Below, piece after piece: positions 9,311-20,750 of a DNA stretch of 64,000 nucleotides. Location: positions 3,286,001-3,350,000 of the forward strand of contig NZ_CP126446.1 in NCBI RefSeq assembly GCF_030166655.1. Reading direction: 5' to 3'. The DNA comes from Pontibacillus chungwhensis (GTDB lineage Bacteria > Bacillota > Bacilli > Bacillales > BH030062). The position numbers were made by a program, and so were the translations under genes. Under the pieces are notes generated by a model that saw nothing but the letters and a program-made list of their open reading frames with translations, had not been told where the DNA came from and made no database searches. Positions within the stretch are counted from its first letter, which is position 1. Every line of letters begins with the position of its first letter.

Positions 9311-9455
9311 AAGGTGGTTCGGTTTCCGCGGCCCCACACGAGGTTTGGAAAAGGTGATAAGCCTTTGGAAAAAAGATAGCTTGTCTCGCTAGGCCCTCCA
9401 CGCTGGAACTAGGCTGGCTCCACTTGCCGCAGGAGTCTCGCGATTTCCCGAACCA
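9311..9455. repeat. Foldback repeat, family B, copy 1 (internally deleted)
   Basis: It starts AAGGTGGTTCGG and ends with the inverted TTTCCCGAACCA. Compared with the long copy at 62204-62518 it keeps the TTCCGCGGCCCCACACGAGG block, the TTGGAAAAGG hairpin, the CCTCCACGCTGGAACT block and the right end. It lacks about 12 bases in the left arm and the segment of roughly 150 bases between the two inner blocks. Confidence 0.8.
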
Positions 9456-9500
9456 ACACTCCAAATTAATAATGGAATGGTGACTCTCACTTAAGCTGCG

Positions 9501-9678
9501 GGGCCGTTATTCAAATGAAGGCAGGGCTTGCCCGGGGACGACGAGATTCCCGCGGGGTAAAGAGCCTAGGGAAGACCTCGGAAGGCGGCCTGCCGTCTGA
9601 GGAGGCTTCCGAGCTCCCCGCAGGAAAGCGAGTTGTCCCCGGGCAAGCCCAAGCACTCATCAAATGTAGTAACGGCCC
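9501..9678. repeat. GC-rich foldback repeat, family A, copy 1
   Basis: A nested inverted repeat: outer arms GGGCCGTTA (9501-9509) and TAACGGCCC (9670-9678); inner arms GGGCTTGCCCGGGGAC (9524-9539) and GTCCCCGGGCAAGCCC (9635-9650). The centre is GC-rich and partly self-complementary. The second copy at 62594-62770 has the same architecture with different but matched arm bases. A family common in Bacillaceae intergenic DNA is likely (from memory). Confidence 0.88.
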
Positions 9679-9735
9679 GATTTCCACTCAACTACCTCAG
9701 CATAGAGATCCCAATATCAAACAGAGCCATACAAA

Positions 9736-9768
9736 AAGAGGACGAAATCGGGTTGATTTCGTCCTCTT
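9736..9768 (-). terminator. Terminator of the suf operon
   Basis: A 14-bp perfect inverted repeat (AAGAGGACGAAATC and its complement) with a 5-base loop. On the minus strand it ends in a T5 run, about 30 bases past the sufB stop. Confidence 0.9.
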
Positions 9769-9799
9769 ATAAAGTCTATTCGTTTATAACGAATACAGC

Positions 9800-11197
9800 T
9801 TAACCGATTGAACCTTCCATTTCGAATTTGATCAGACGGTTCATTTCGACTGCGTATTCCATTGGAAGTTCTTTCGTGAATGGCTCGATGAAGCCCATTA
9901 CGATCATTTCTGTCGCTTCTTCTTCAGAAAGTCCGCGGCTCATTAGATAGAACAGCTGCTCTTCAGAAACTTTAGAAACTTTCGCTTCGTGCTCAAGAGA
10001 GATGTTTTCGTTCATAATCTCGTTGTAAGGGATTGTATCTGATTTAGATTTGTTATCCATAATCAGCGTGTCACATTCAACGTTAGAACGGGCACCTTCC
10101 GCTTTACGACCGAATTGAACAATACCACGATACGTTACGTTACCACCTTGTTTAGAGATGGATTTGGATACGATTGTAGAAGACGTATTTGGTGCTAAGT
10201 GAATCATTTTCGCACCAGCATCTTGGTGTTGTCCCTTACCAGCAAGGGCAATTGAAAGAGTCATACCGCGTGCGCCTTCGCCTTTAAGAACAACAGACGG
10301 ATATTTCATCGTTAACTTAGAACCTAAGTTACCGTCGATCCATTCCATTGTTGCATTCTCTTCAGCAACCGCACGTTTTGTAACCAAGTTATAAACGTTG
10401 TTTGCCCAGTTTTGGATAGTTGTATAACGGCAGTAACCGCCTTTTTTGACATTAATCTCAACAACTGCACTGTGAAGAGAGTTTGTTGTATACACAGGTG
10501 CTGTACAACCTTCTACATAGTGTACAGAAGCACCTTCATCCACAATAATTAACGTACGCTCAAACTGACCCATATTTTCCGAGTTAATACGGAAGTAGGC
10601 TTGTAGTGGTGTTTCAACTTTTACGCCTTTTGGTACGTAAATGAAAGAACCACCAGACCATACTGCAGAGTTTAGTGCCGAGAACTTGTTATCTGCAGGT
10701 GGAATCACTTTACCAAAGTGCTCACGGAAGATCTCTTCATCTTCTTTAAGAGCTGTATCCGTGTCTTTGAATATGATTCCTTGTTCTTCTAAGTCTTCCT
10801 GCATGTTGTGGTATACAACTTCAGATTCATACTGAGCGGATACACCTGCAAGATACTTTTGTTCTGCCTCAGGAATACCTAATTTATCAAACGTTTGCTT
10901 AATCTCATCAGGTACCTCATCCCAAGAACGTTCAGACTTCTCAGATGGTTTTACGTAATACGTAATCTCATCAAAGTCTAATTCGTTTAAGTCGCCGCCC
11001 CATTGTGGCATTGGCATCTTATAGAATTGTTTAAGAGCTTTTAAGCGGAAATCAAGCATCCACTCTGGCTCATCTTTCTGTCTAGAGATCTCACGTACAA
11101 TTTCTTCAGTCAGTCCACGCTCTGTGCGGAAAATCGAAACGTCTTTGTCATGAAACCCGTACTTATACTCGCCGACCTCAGGTGCTTTTTTAGCCAT
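9800..11197 (-). CDS. sufB: SufB, Fe-S cluster scaffold subunit
   Basis: 465 residues, the normal SufB length. It contains [29 protein letters not shown] (a conserved Cys on the beta-helix) and the C-terminal [18 protein letters not shown]. SufB forms the SufBC2D scaffold that assembles [4Fe-4S] clusters from SufS/SufU-derived sulfur. It is the last gene of sufCDSUB, 37 bases after sufU, with the terminator just downstream. The order is the B. subtilis one. Confidence 0.97.
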   Translation of the reverse strand: MAKKAPEVGEYKYGFHDKDVSIFRTERGLTEEIVREISRQKDEPEWMLDFRLKALKQFYKMPMPQWGGDLNELDFDEITYYVKPSEKSERSWDEVPDEIKQTFDKLGIPEAEQKYLAGVSAQYESEVVYHNMQEDLEEQGIIFKDTDTALKEDEEIFREHFGKVIPPADNKFSALNSAVWSGGSFIYVPKGVKVETPLQAYFRINSENMGQFERTLIIVDEGASVHYVEGCTAPVYTTNSLHSAVVEINVKKGGYCRYTTIQNWANNVYNLVTKRAVAEENATMEWIDGNLGSKLTMKYPSVVLKGEGARGMTLSIALAGKGQHQDAGAKMIHLAPNTSSTIVSKSISKQGGNVTYRGIVQFGRKAEGARSNVECDTLIMDNKSKSDTIPYNEIMNENISLEHEAKVSKVSEEQLFYLMSRGLSEEEATEMIVMGFIEPFTKELPMEYAVEMNRLIKFEMEGSIG

Positions 11198-11234
11198 CGG
11201 TCAAAACCTCCTTTAGGTGGTATATCACAAAAAC

Positions 11235-14195
<2,961 letters not shown>

Positions 14196-14213
14196 GATAT
14201 CCCTCCTAACTGA

Positions 14214-14999
14214 TTACGCTTCTTGACCTACTGTTTCGTCTTCAATGCCTAGTTCTTGCTTGATCCAGTCATAGCCTTCTTCTTCTAGTCGCTTAGCTAA
14301 TTCAGGACCACCTGATTTCACTACGCGACCTTGCATCATTACGTGTACTTTATCTGGTGTGATGTAGTCTAACAGACGCTGATAGTGAGTAATGATTAGG
14401 CAACCGAATGCTTCATCACGCATTTTGTTAATACCTTTAGAAACCACTTTAAGTGCGTCGATATCAAGACCAGAGTCAATCTCATCAAGGATTGCGATAG
14501 CTGGCTTAAGCATCATAAGCTGAAGAATCTCATTACGTTTCTTCTCACCGCCAGAGAAACCTTCATTCAGGTAACGCTGTGCCATGTTTTTATCCATTTC
14601 AAGTTCATCCATATTTCCGTCCATTTCTTTGATGAACTTCATAAGGTTGATTTCGTCGCCTTCCTCACGGCGAGCATTAATAGAAGAACGAAGGAAATCA
14701 GAGTTTGTTACACCACTAATTTCACTTGGGTACTGCATAGCTAAGAAAAGGCCAGCTTGAGCACGCTCGTCTACTTCCATTTCTAGTACGTCTTTGCCGT
14801 CTAGGTGAATGCTTCCACCCGTGATCTCGTACTTAGGATGACCCATGACTGCAGATGCAAGCGTGGATTTACCTGTTCCGTTTGGACCCATGACAGCATG
14901 GAATTCGCCACCATTTATTGTAAGGTTTACACCCTTTAAGATTTGTTTACCTTCAATTTCTACATGAAGATCTTTAATTTCTAGTGTTGATCCTGCCAT
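14214..14999 (-). CDS. sufC: SufC, ATPase of the Suf scaffold
   Basis: 261 residues, a soluble ABC ATPase: Walker A GPNGTGKST, signature FSGGEKKRNEI (the SufC-type variant), Walker B with D-loop LDEIDSGLDIDAL. It drives conformational change in SufBC2D and is not a transporter. First gene of the operon, with a GGAGG ribosome site directly upstream and a sigma A-type promoter 83 bases before the start. Confidence 0.97.
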   Translation of the reverse strand: MAGSTLEIKDLHVEIEGKQILKGVNLTINGGEFHAVMGPNGTGKSTLASAVMGHPKYEITGGSIHLDGKDVLEMEVDERAQAGLFLAMQYPSEISGVTNSDFLRSSINARREEGDEINLMKFIKEMDGNMDELEMDKNMAQRYLNEGFSGGEKKRNEILQLMMLKPAIAILDEIDSGLDIDALKVVSKGINKMRDEAFGCLIITHYQRLLDYITPDKVHVMMQGRVVKSGGPELAKRLEEEGYDWIKQELGIEDETVGQEA

Positions 15000-15081
15000 T
15001 TTGATACCTCCAATATGGTTTCTAACTATCGTAAATTAAGGATACGAAAAATGTATCGATTCTCAATCTATTCTCATTATA

Positions 15082-15110
15082 ATTTTAAATCATTTCGAAA
15101 GTAATATCAA
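15082..15110 (-). promoter_or_regulatory. Probable sigma A promoter of the suf operon
   Basis: On the minus strand: TTGATA, a 17-base spacer, TAAAAT. The predicted start gives a leader of about 75 bases before sufC. No Fur box or riboswitch is seen in the leader. Confidence 0.65.
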
Positions 15111-15282
15111 CTTTTTACCACGCGGTATTATAAGTTATCCCTATCAAGGTAGTGGAAACTTATGAGGGGTTTAAAACGTGATTTTCGCCTATAAACTTCC
15201 TATATAATATAGTAACAACAAAACCATCAGATTGAAAACCACCTGCCCCTGGCTGATTTAGCTAAAATGCTACACTTAGGCC

Positions 15283-15314
15283 AAAAAAAATAAACAGGCG
15301 AAAACGTTCGCCTG
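15283..15314 (-). terminator. Terminator after a small minus-strand gene
   Basis: An 8-bp stem (CAGGCGAA / TTCGCCTG) with a 4-base loop. On the minus strand it is followed by TTTATTTTTTTT, a good intrinsic terminator, about 35 bases past the stop of the small frame at 15351. Confidence 0.8.
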
Positions 15315-15350
15315 CTACAATTTATAAGTAAAGCCTTTTATAAACAATAT

Positions 15351-15527
15351 TTATCGATGGATTTGCCGATCAACTTCTGCTACAATTTGCCGACTTGCTT
15401 GGTACTCTGCTTCCCTACGCTGCTCTACCTTTAAACGTTGGTCGATTCGGCGACTATACTCTTGATAGCCTATTCCGTGAGACTGATGCATCGCCTTTTC
15501 CATCTCACTTGTGTAGTTTAAGTTCAA
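15351..15527 (-). CDS. Small charged helical protein, unknown (about 58 aa)
   Basis: A short frame between sufC and yurZ reading (from a possible TTG at 15527) LNLNYTSEMEKAMHQSHGIG and then a heptad-like basic stretch RRIDQRLKVEQRREAEYQAS ending DRQIHR. Its composition and the terminator just downstream suggest a real gene. The start is unclear: TTG at 15527, ATG at 15503, or an ATT at 15539 preceded by AAGGGATGG. No family recognised. Confidence 0.45.
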   Translation of the reverse strand: MNLNYTSEMEKAMHQSHGIGYQEYSRRIDQRLKVEQRREAEYQASRQIVAEVDRQIHR

Positions 15528-15727
15528 TTGGTCACTAATAGTGAATCCATCCCTTCAATTGTTTTCCAATTTAGTTTAGCATAAACCTTATTCCCAGAAC
15601 AAAGTCCATATAAACGCGATTTAAAGGGTGGTTTGACAATTTACAAAACCTAAAAGCGATACCTTTTCGTACCCTAAAATACATCGAAATTGCTCTTACT
15701 TACTCTCATTTATGCAATTTTCAGATA

Positions 15728-16084
15728 TTAATGCAGTTCCTGAATACTCTCATTTACCAGAGTTACAGCTTGACTTAAAGCTGCTCCTCCTCCAAAAGCT
15801 GCTGCCACACCGCACGCTTCCATCATCTCTTCTTTTGTGGCTCCATTATCAAGACAACCCTTAGAATGATAGATCATGCAATATTCATCTTGAGCTACAA
15901 CTGCAATAGCTAAAGCCATCAATTGTTTATCTTTTTTTGAGATCTTGCCTTCTTTAAAGCAAGCCTCCGAAAATTCACTAAAATGATGAGCCAAGTCTGG
16001 CATTTCTTTTTGGAATAATCCCATACCATGCTTGTACGTAAGTAACGCTTTTTCCGTTGAGTTCTGTGCTTGATGTTGTTCCAT
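15728..16084 (-). CDS. yurZ: YurZ, carboxymuconolactone decarboxylase/AhpD-like protein
   Basis: 118 residues with the AhpD/CMD core: LMALAIAVVAQDEYCMIYHS then KGCLDNGATKEEMMEA. AhpD enzymes use a CxxC plus His; here the corresponding segment reads CMIYHSKGC, so the pair is not a standard CxxC, though both Cys and the His remain. The role is probably in peroxide or thiol chemistry, substrate unknown. It sits between suf and met genes exactly as in B. subtilis. Confidence 0.85.
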   Translation of the reverse strand: MEQHQAQNSTEKALLTYKHGMGLFQKEMPDLAHHFSEFSEACFKEGKISKKDKQLMALAIAVVAQDEYCMIYHSKGCLDNGATKEEMMEACGVAAAFGGGAALSQAVTLVNESIQELH

Positions 16085-16171
16085 AAAAAATCCCTCCCAG
16101 GATAAAAGTAACTACCACTATTATGAGCGATGAGTTTACATTCTATCCAAGGAGGGAGTAGATGGTTTTAA

Positions 16172-17020
16172 TTATTTCACAGGTACAATAGCTCCATTAT
16201 ATTCTTCTTTAATGAATGTACGAATTTCTTCTGATTGAAGAACTTCTAAAACAGTTTGTAAAGCTTCACTATCTTTGTTTTCTGTTCTAGTCACAAGAAG
16301 GTTCGCGTATGGGGAGTCGTCCCCTTCAATAAACAAGGAATCTTCAGTCGGGTTTAAACCTGCTTCGATTGCATAGTTTGTATTAATGGCTACAAGTGCA
16401 TCTTCTTCTCTCTCATAGTTCTGCGGTAGAAGACCGGCATCAACATCGGGACTGAATTTCAGATTTTTAGGGTTTTCTGCAATATCATCAATTTTAGCTG
16501 ATTTCTTCTCTACGCCTTCCTTCAACGTAATTAGACCCTGCTTTTCGAATAATGAAAGAATACGACCATGCTCAGATTCAGAACGACGCATAATCACTTC
16601 AGTGCCTTCTGGAATCTCATCTATATCCGTAATGTTCTTTGAATATACGCCCATTGGTTCATTGTGAACAGGTCCAAGGCTTGTGAAATCGTAGTCAAAT
16701 TCTTCTTTCTGTTCTTTTAAATAAGGCGTGTGTTGGAAATAGTTCGCATCAATTGCCCCACTAGCCAAATCTTTATTCGGAAGGATATATTCCGTATAGG
16801 TATCGATCTGAAGGTCAATTCCCTTATCTTTTAAAATCGGCTTAGCTTTCTCTAAGATTTCTGCGTGCGGTGTACTTGAAGCACCAATAACCACTTTTTC
16901 CAAATCTTCTGAGCCAGAATCTTCTGAGCCATTGCTACTTGAGTCCTCTTCAGCTGATCCACAAGCTGCAAGTGCGAAAATAAATAAAGCACTAAGGAAT
17001 AACGTTAAAAACTTCTTCAT
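16172..17020 (-). CDS. metQ: MetQ, methionine-binding lipoprotein
   Basis: 282 residues. The lipoprotein signal peptide ends in the lipobox LAAC (lipidated Cys about residue 20), followed by an acidic Ser/Glu linker. The binding domain has the NLPA/MetQ signature (VIGASSTPHAEILEKAKPIL, then AIDANYFQHTPYL). It delivers D/L-methionine to MetNP. Last gene of metNPQ, expressed from the SAM-riboswitch leader. Confidence 0.95.
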   Translation of the reverse strand: MKKFLTLFLSALFIFALAACGSAEEDSSSNGSEDSGSEDLEKVVIGASSTPHAEILEKAKPILKDKGIDLQIDTYTEYILPNKDLASGAIDANYFQHTPYLKEQKEEFDYDFTSLGPVHNEPMGVYSKNITDIDEIPEGTEVIMRRSESEHGRILSLFEKQGLITLKEGVEKKSAKIDDIAENPKNLKFSPDVDAGLLPQNYEREEDALVAINTNYAIEAGLNPTEDSLFIEGDDSPYANLLVTRTENKDSEALQTVLEVLQSEEIRTFIKEEYNGAIVPVK

Positions 17021-17036
17021 TCTTTTTCTCTCCTTT

Positions 17037-17705
17037 TTATCGTTTATCTAATTTATTTGATATAAAATCTCCAACAAATTGGAATAGGAATACAATAATG
17101 ACAATTAATATCGTTGCTAAGAAGACAACATCGAAATCCCAGCGCTGGAACCCTTTAAGGTAAGCCAGGTCTCCAAGGCCACCGGCTCCAATAACTCCGG
17201 CCATGGCTGAATAGCTAATTAAATTAATAGATGTTACCGTAATCCCCGAAACAAGGGCTGGCATCGATTCCGGAAGCAACACTTTAAATATAATCGTCGA
17301 TGTCTTAGCTCCCATCGATTTAGCAGCTTCGATCACTCCCTTATCTACTTCTTTAAGAGCTATTTCTACGAGACGACCGTAGAAAGGAGCTGCACCAATA
17401 ATTAAAGCTGGAAGCGCCGCATTCGGCCCTCTAATTGTCCCAATTAAAAACTCAGTGAAAGGGAATAAGAGTAAAATTAATATAATGAACGGAATCGCTC
17501 GAAACACGTTTACAATCGTAGCGACGATAAAGTTCAATGGTTTATTTGCCCATATGTTCTGCTTTGATGTTAAGTAAAGCAGAAGACCAAGTAGCAGTCC
17601 TAATATAAAGGTCCCTACTACTGAGAGAGCAGTCATATATAAGGTTTCTTTCGTAGCAGTGACAAGATCTTCTATATTAGCGTTTGGAAATAACTCATGA
17701 AACAT
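17037..17705 (-). CDS. metP: MetP, methionine ABC permease
   Basis: 222 residues with five predicted membrane spans and the permease EAA loop (EAAKSMGAKTSTIIFKVLLP) that contacts the ATPase. The ABC methionine-permease family is clear from FRAIPFIILILLLFPF and MAGVIGAGGLGDLA. It overlaps the end of metN by 11 bases, indicating coupled translation. Confidence 0.95.
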   Translation of the reverse strand: MFHELFPNANIEDLVTATKETLYMTALSVVGTFILGLLLGLLLYLTSKQNIWANKPLNFIVATIVNVFRAIPFIILILLLFPFTEFLIGTIRGPNAALPALIIGAAPFYGRLVEIALKEVDKGVIEAAKSMGAKTSTIIFKVLLPESMPALVSGITVTSINLISYSAMAGVIGAGGLGDLAYLKGFQRWDFDVVFLATILIVIIVFLFQFVGDFISNKLDKR

Positions 17706-18726
17706 TATGATTCACCTCAACTTCGACAGACGTTTCTGATATATACTGGATGGCTTTCTTGATATCTTCATCTGTTCCATCGATGTGAACAAACAGAGTT
17801 CCATAAGCACCCTTTTTAGTCTGAGTGATCTTCCCTTGCAAGATATTAAAGCTTACGGAAGGAAACTCCCTCGATACTTCACTAATGAGAGCCTGATTGG
17901 TTTTCTCACCCACAAAGTGCAAACGAACGACTTGCCCAGTTTGATACTCAGCTAGCATCGTTTCCATGGTGTCATCTTGCTCCTGGTCACCCATTATTTG
18001 CTCTACGAAGCGTTTCGTAACTTTCTCTTTAGGATGAAGGAAGACGTCTAATACATCCCCTTCTTCCACAACCTTTCCTTCTTCCATGACCGCGACCCTA
18101 TGTGAAATTTTACGAATAACGTGCATTTCATGAGTAATGAGGATAATCGTTAAATCTAACTGTTCGTTAATGTTTACTAACAGATCTAAGATTTGATCCG
18201 TTGTCTCAGGATCTAAGGCAGAGGTTGCTTCATCACATAAGAGAACTTTTGGCCTGTTAGCCAGCGCCCTGGCAATACCGACACGTTGCTTTTGACCCCC
18301 GCTTAGTTGTGAAGGATAAGCATCTTCTCTTCCTGTTAAACCGACGAGTTTAATCAACTCATCTACACGCTCTTGACGCTCCTGTTTTGGTGTACCTGCT
18401 ATTTCTAAAGGAAAAGCAATATTCTCTCTGACAGTGCGAGACCAAAGAAGGTTAAAGTGCTGAAATACCATTCCAATTTCCTGCCTTGCTTTCCGTAACT
18501 GTCCTGCTCTAAGGTTGGCTATGTCTTCCCCGTCTATTACAATCTCACCGCTTGTTGGATCCTCTAGTCGGTTAAGCAAGCGAATAAAAGTACTTTTACC
18601 AGCACCGCTATATCCGATTACTCCGTAAATTTCTCCTTTTTCGATGTTCAAATTCACATCATCAACCGCTTGAACTTGGTTTGTACCAGATTTGAAAACT
18701 TTCTGTAAATTCTTGATTGAGATCAC
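17695..18726 (-). CDS. metN: MetN, methionine ABC ATP-binding protein
   Basis: 343 residues. The ABC domain has Walker A GYSGAGKST, signature [15 protein letters not shown] and Walker B VLLCDEATSALD. The C-terminal ~100 residues form an NIL domain, which in MetN binds methionine and inhibits transport when internal methionine is high (known for E. coli MetNI). First gene of the operon, about 70 bases after the proximal SAM riboswitch terminator. Confidence 0.95.
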   Translation of the reverse strand: MISIKNLQKVFKSGTNQVQAVDDVNLNIEKGEIYGVIGYSGAGKSTFIRLLNRLEDPTSGEIVIDGEDIANLRAGQLRKARQEIGMVFQHFNLLWSRTVRENIAFPLEIAGTPKQERQERVDELIKLVGLTGREDAYPSQLSGGQKQRVGIARALANRPKVLLCDEATSALDPETTDQILDLLVNINEQLDLTIILITHEMHVIRKISHRVAVMEEGKVVEEGDVLDVFLHPKEKVTKRFVEQIMGDQEQDDTMETMLAEYQTGQVVRLHFVGEKTNQALISEVSREFPSVSFNILQGKITQTKKGAYGTLFVHIDGTDEDIKKAIQYISETSVEVEVNHNVS

Positions 18727-18792
18727 GGTTGTTCCTCCTTTTCAAAAGCAATAACGCCCAGACCCTACCCTCTTCAAATATGGGTCCCTAAT

Positions 18793-18954
18793 AAAAAAAC
18801 CTTCCTATCCCACACGAGGACAGAAAGGTTTATCTAAACCGATTCGTCCTCTCATCTGTCTAAGCTATGCTTAGCAGGATTTGGCACCTTTCAAACAAAG
18901 TTTGATGGTTGCCGGGCTTCAAAGGGCCAGTCCCTCCACCTCTCGTGATAAGAG
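18793..18954 (-). promoter_or_regulatory. SAM-I riboswitch (S-box), proximal copy, with terminator
   Basis: On the minus strand the aptamer runs 18954 to 18848 and shows GAGGTGGAGGGACTGGCCC, TTTGAAGCCCGGCAACC, the P3 hairpin with AAAGGTGCCAAATCCTGC, and GATGAGAGGA closing P1 (with CTCTTATC). A terminator hairpin with arms at 18797-18810 and 18818-18831 and a U7 run follows. SAM binding is expected to promote termination ahead of metNPQ. Confidence 0.96.
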
Positions 18955-19003
18955 TAAAATCCTTTATTCAATTAACGCTTTAACTCTTTTAAGTCTAGAA
19001 AGA

Positions 19004-19033
19004 ATTCTAGCATGCGCTTTAACATTCAGTCAA
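19004..19033 (-). promoter_or_regulatory. Sigma A promoter serving the proximal SAM riboswitch
   Basis: On the minus strand: TTGACT, 18-base spacer, TAGAAT. It lies after the distal riboswitch terminator and 50 bases before the proximal aptamer, so the proximal leader can be transcribed independently. Confidence 0.75.
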
Positions 19034-19133
19034 TATAAAACTTTCACTCAATTCGTTTCATTCAGAATTTACCCACTAAACTCTTTACGCGAGCGTCAAC
19101 CTACACAATAATCACTTTCTACTACATAAATAT

Positions 19134-19284
19134 AAAAAAACGTTTCCCAAAGAGAGGGAAACGCAAATCACGTCAACTCTCTTATCACCCAAAGCTTTCG
19201 CTTCGCAGGAATTAGCACCGTTCCTAAAAAACAGGATGGTTGCCGGGTTTCAAAGGGCCAGTCCCTCCACCTCTCCAGATAAGA
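19134..19284 (-). promoter_or_regulatory. SAM-I riboswitch (S-box), distal copy, with terminator
   Basis: A second full aptamer on the minus strand (19284 to 19180): P1 TCTTATC/GATAAGA, then GAGAGGTGGAGGGACTGGCC, TTTGAAACCCGGCAACC, GGTGCTAATTCCTGC and a closing helix. It is followed by its own terminator (CGTTTCCC / GGGAAACG with a U7 run, 19134-19163). No gene lies between this terminator and the next promoter. Confidence 0.95.
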
Positions 19285-19311
19285 TCTGAAATCGATATAA
19301 AGTTAGGATAT

Positions 19312-19341
19312 ATGTTAGCATGGTGGTAGTTAATGAGTCAA
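19312..19341 (-). promoter_or_regulatory. Sigma A promoter serving the distal SAM riboswitch
   Basis: On the minus strand: TTGACT, 18-base spacer, TAACAT, ending 28 bases before the distal aptamer. It is laid out like the proximal promoter (same -35, same spacer). Its -35 lies 28 bases before the start of the divergent redoxin gene. Confidence 0.7.
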
Positions 19342-19368
19342 TATTTATAGGTTAAGGAGGCAAGCAAC

Positions 19369-19779
19369 ATGAGAGCACCTCACTTCACACTTCCAGCTAC
19401 AGATGGTAGTCAATATGAGTTGGAACAAGATTTAGGTAAAGTAATCGTTCTAACTTTTTTTACTTCGTGGTGTCCAGACTGTTCAAGAGACCTTCCAAAG
19501 AAAGAACACTTTTATCAGTCCTTAAATCGAAATGAAGTCAAAATGATGACGATTAATGTAACCGGAAGAGAAAGAAACGCTGAAGAAGGTATTGCGTTTG
19601 CTAATAAATTTCTGTCTCAACCTACCTTGATTGATCGAGGACGTGAAATTTATGACCTTTACGGATGTACAGGCGTCCCTACAACTGTAGTTATTAATCA
19701 GCAAGGGATGATTGAAGCAACCTTTGGAGATAAAGCAGACGTAATGGAAGTCATGAAAACCATTGGTACATTACTGTAG
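19369..19779 (+). CDS. Thioredoxin-fold thiol-disulfide oxidoreductase (AhpC/TSA-TlpA type)
   Basis: 136 residues without signal peptide or membrane anchor. The redoxin domain starts APHFTLPATDG, has the active-site pair in TSWCPDCSRDLPK (about residues 34-37) and the cis-Pro segment TGVPTTVVI. It most likely reduces disulfides or low-molecular thiols in the cytoplasm, unlike secreted ResA-type relatives. AAGGAGG precedes the ATG. It is divergent from the met leader and alone on the plus strand here. Confidence 0.88.
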   Translation: MRAPHFTLPATDGSQYELEQDLGKVIVLTFFTSWCPDCSRDLPKKEHFYQSLNRNEVKMMTINVTGRERNAEEGIAFANKFLSQPTLIDRGREIYDLYGCTGVPTTVVINQQGMIEATFGDKADVMEVMKTIGTLL

Positions 19780-19858
19780 TTCTACAGAAGCTACAGACAC
19801 GATTCGCCTAATTATTTCTCGGGAAATCATCTTTCGCCAATAACTGCAGACATACAGA

Positions 19859-19884
19859 AGAGGCTGTCCTATTGGACAGCCTCT
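19859..19884. terminator. Bidirectional terminator (redoxin / yusE)
   Basis: An 11-bp perfect stem AGAGGCTGTCC / GGACAGCCTCT with a 4-base loop, between converging genes. Confidence 0.85.
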
Positions 19885-19886
19885 TA

Positions 19887-20198
19887 TTATAGCTGATAAT
19901 AATTCATTTTTTCATAGAGATAAGGCACTGAGTGAAATGCATACAATTTCTCGAGCGTCGTTCCTTTGCGAAGTATTAAAAGACATGGGACACTTTCTAT
20001 TTGGTATTCCCACATAAAATCTGGGTGAACGGCTGCATTCAATTCACTGAGAGGGACTTCTTTTATCGCCTCTACTGTCTCCAACATCTTTCTTGCCAAA
20101 TGACAAGTCCCACAAAAGGGGCTATGAATAAAAAGAAAATCAACATCATTTTCACTTTGAGTGAACTGGTTTAAAGGTTGGTCAGATACTGTTTGCAA
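19887..20198 (-). CDS. yusE: YusE, thioredoxin-like protein
   Basis: 103 residues, thioredoxin-like fold: FLFIHSPFCGTCHLARKMLE with a CGTC active site at about residues 32-35, and cis-Pro SVPCLLILRKG. The unusual extra Cys beside the cis-Pro (VPC) is visible. It starts with TTG, supported by AGGTGG 6 bases upstream. It follows yusF by 14 bases, as in B. subtilis. Target proteins unknown. Confidence 0.85.
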   Translation of the reverse strand: MQTVSDQPLNQFTQSENDVDFLFIHSPFCGTCHLARKMLETVEAIKEVPLSELNAAVHPDFMWEYQIESVPCLLILRKGTTLEKLYAFHSVPYLYEKMNYYQL

Positions 20199-20212
20199 AG
20201 AAAACCACCTAA

Positions 20213-20572
20213 CTATGTTAAAAAAATAGGATCAACCGATATACTTCTGCTTACTAAAGCTGAAGCTAACTCTGCTTCTGGAGTAGCAGCCACTTCTCTA
20301 AATGAACGATCTATATAAATATGCTCAGCATGAGGAAGTTCGAAAGAGAGTTGCTTTCGTAACTTGTGACCTGAATGGTCTTCATCAACTAGTATAAAGA
20401 CGTCTTTATGATCCAGGTCATAGTCCAAAATAAGCTGTTCTAGCCGCTCTACCCCTAATGTTCCATTTGTGCATATAATCTCAACATCTTCATTAATTAC
20501 TTTTTGAATCTGCTGTTTATCAGTTTTGCCCTCTACGATAATCACTTTTTCAAGTGCACTGATTTCGTTCAT
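20213..20572 (-). CDS. yusF: YusF, TOPRIM-domain protein
   Basis: 119 residues from the ATG at 20572 (MNEISALEKV), which has AGGTGG 6 bases upstream; a TTG eight codons earlier is less likely. It is a single TOPRIM domain: the VIIVEGKTDK glutamate motif, then FILVDEDHSGHKLRK with the acidic DxD-like element. It is related to the small RNase M5/primase-type TOPRIM proteins. Substrate not known. Confidence 0.87.
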   Translation of the reverse strand: MNEISALEKVIIVEGKTDKQQIQKVINEDVEIICTNGTLGVERLEQLILDYDLDHKDVFILVDEDHSGHKLRKQLSFELPHAEHIYIDRSFREVAATPEAELASALVSRSISVDPIFLT

Positions 20573-20719
20573 CGCAACCACCTGTCTTTTTTCCAACGTA
20601 AGTGTTTCTTATTACTATATGTGATTTGGATTATAAATTCTCACTTCACCGCAAAAATAATAAAAAATAGGCCGCTATTGATATAAATAAAATTCCTGAT
20701 GATGAACATATAGATAAAG

Positions 20720-20747
20720 AAATGGCAGTGGAGCCCCACTGCCATTT
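20720..20747 (-). terminator. Terminator after the 57-aa gene
   Basis: A 12-bp perfect stem (AAATGGCAGTGG / CCACTGCCATTT) with a 4-base loop, 3 bases beyond the stop at 20751. The T-rich tail is short on the minus strand. Confidence 0.75.
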
Positions 20748-20750
20748 CCC

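Noticed and set aside
9311-9340. T-box-like string (GGTGGTTC then CCGCGG)
   Set aside because: It resembles the T-box GGGTGGnACCGCG only partly, lacks the specifier stem and a downstream aminoacyl-tRNA or amino-acid gene, and is part of repeat B.
9270-9772. Two open frames inside repeats A and B
   Set aside because: They run through foldback arms, read differently in the second copies, and lack start signals.
18881-19111. Plus-strand frame across the proximal SAM riboswitch
   Set aside because: Antisense to an S-box and a promoter, no ribosome site, no protein-like composition.
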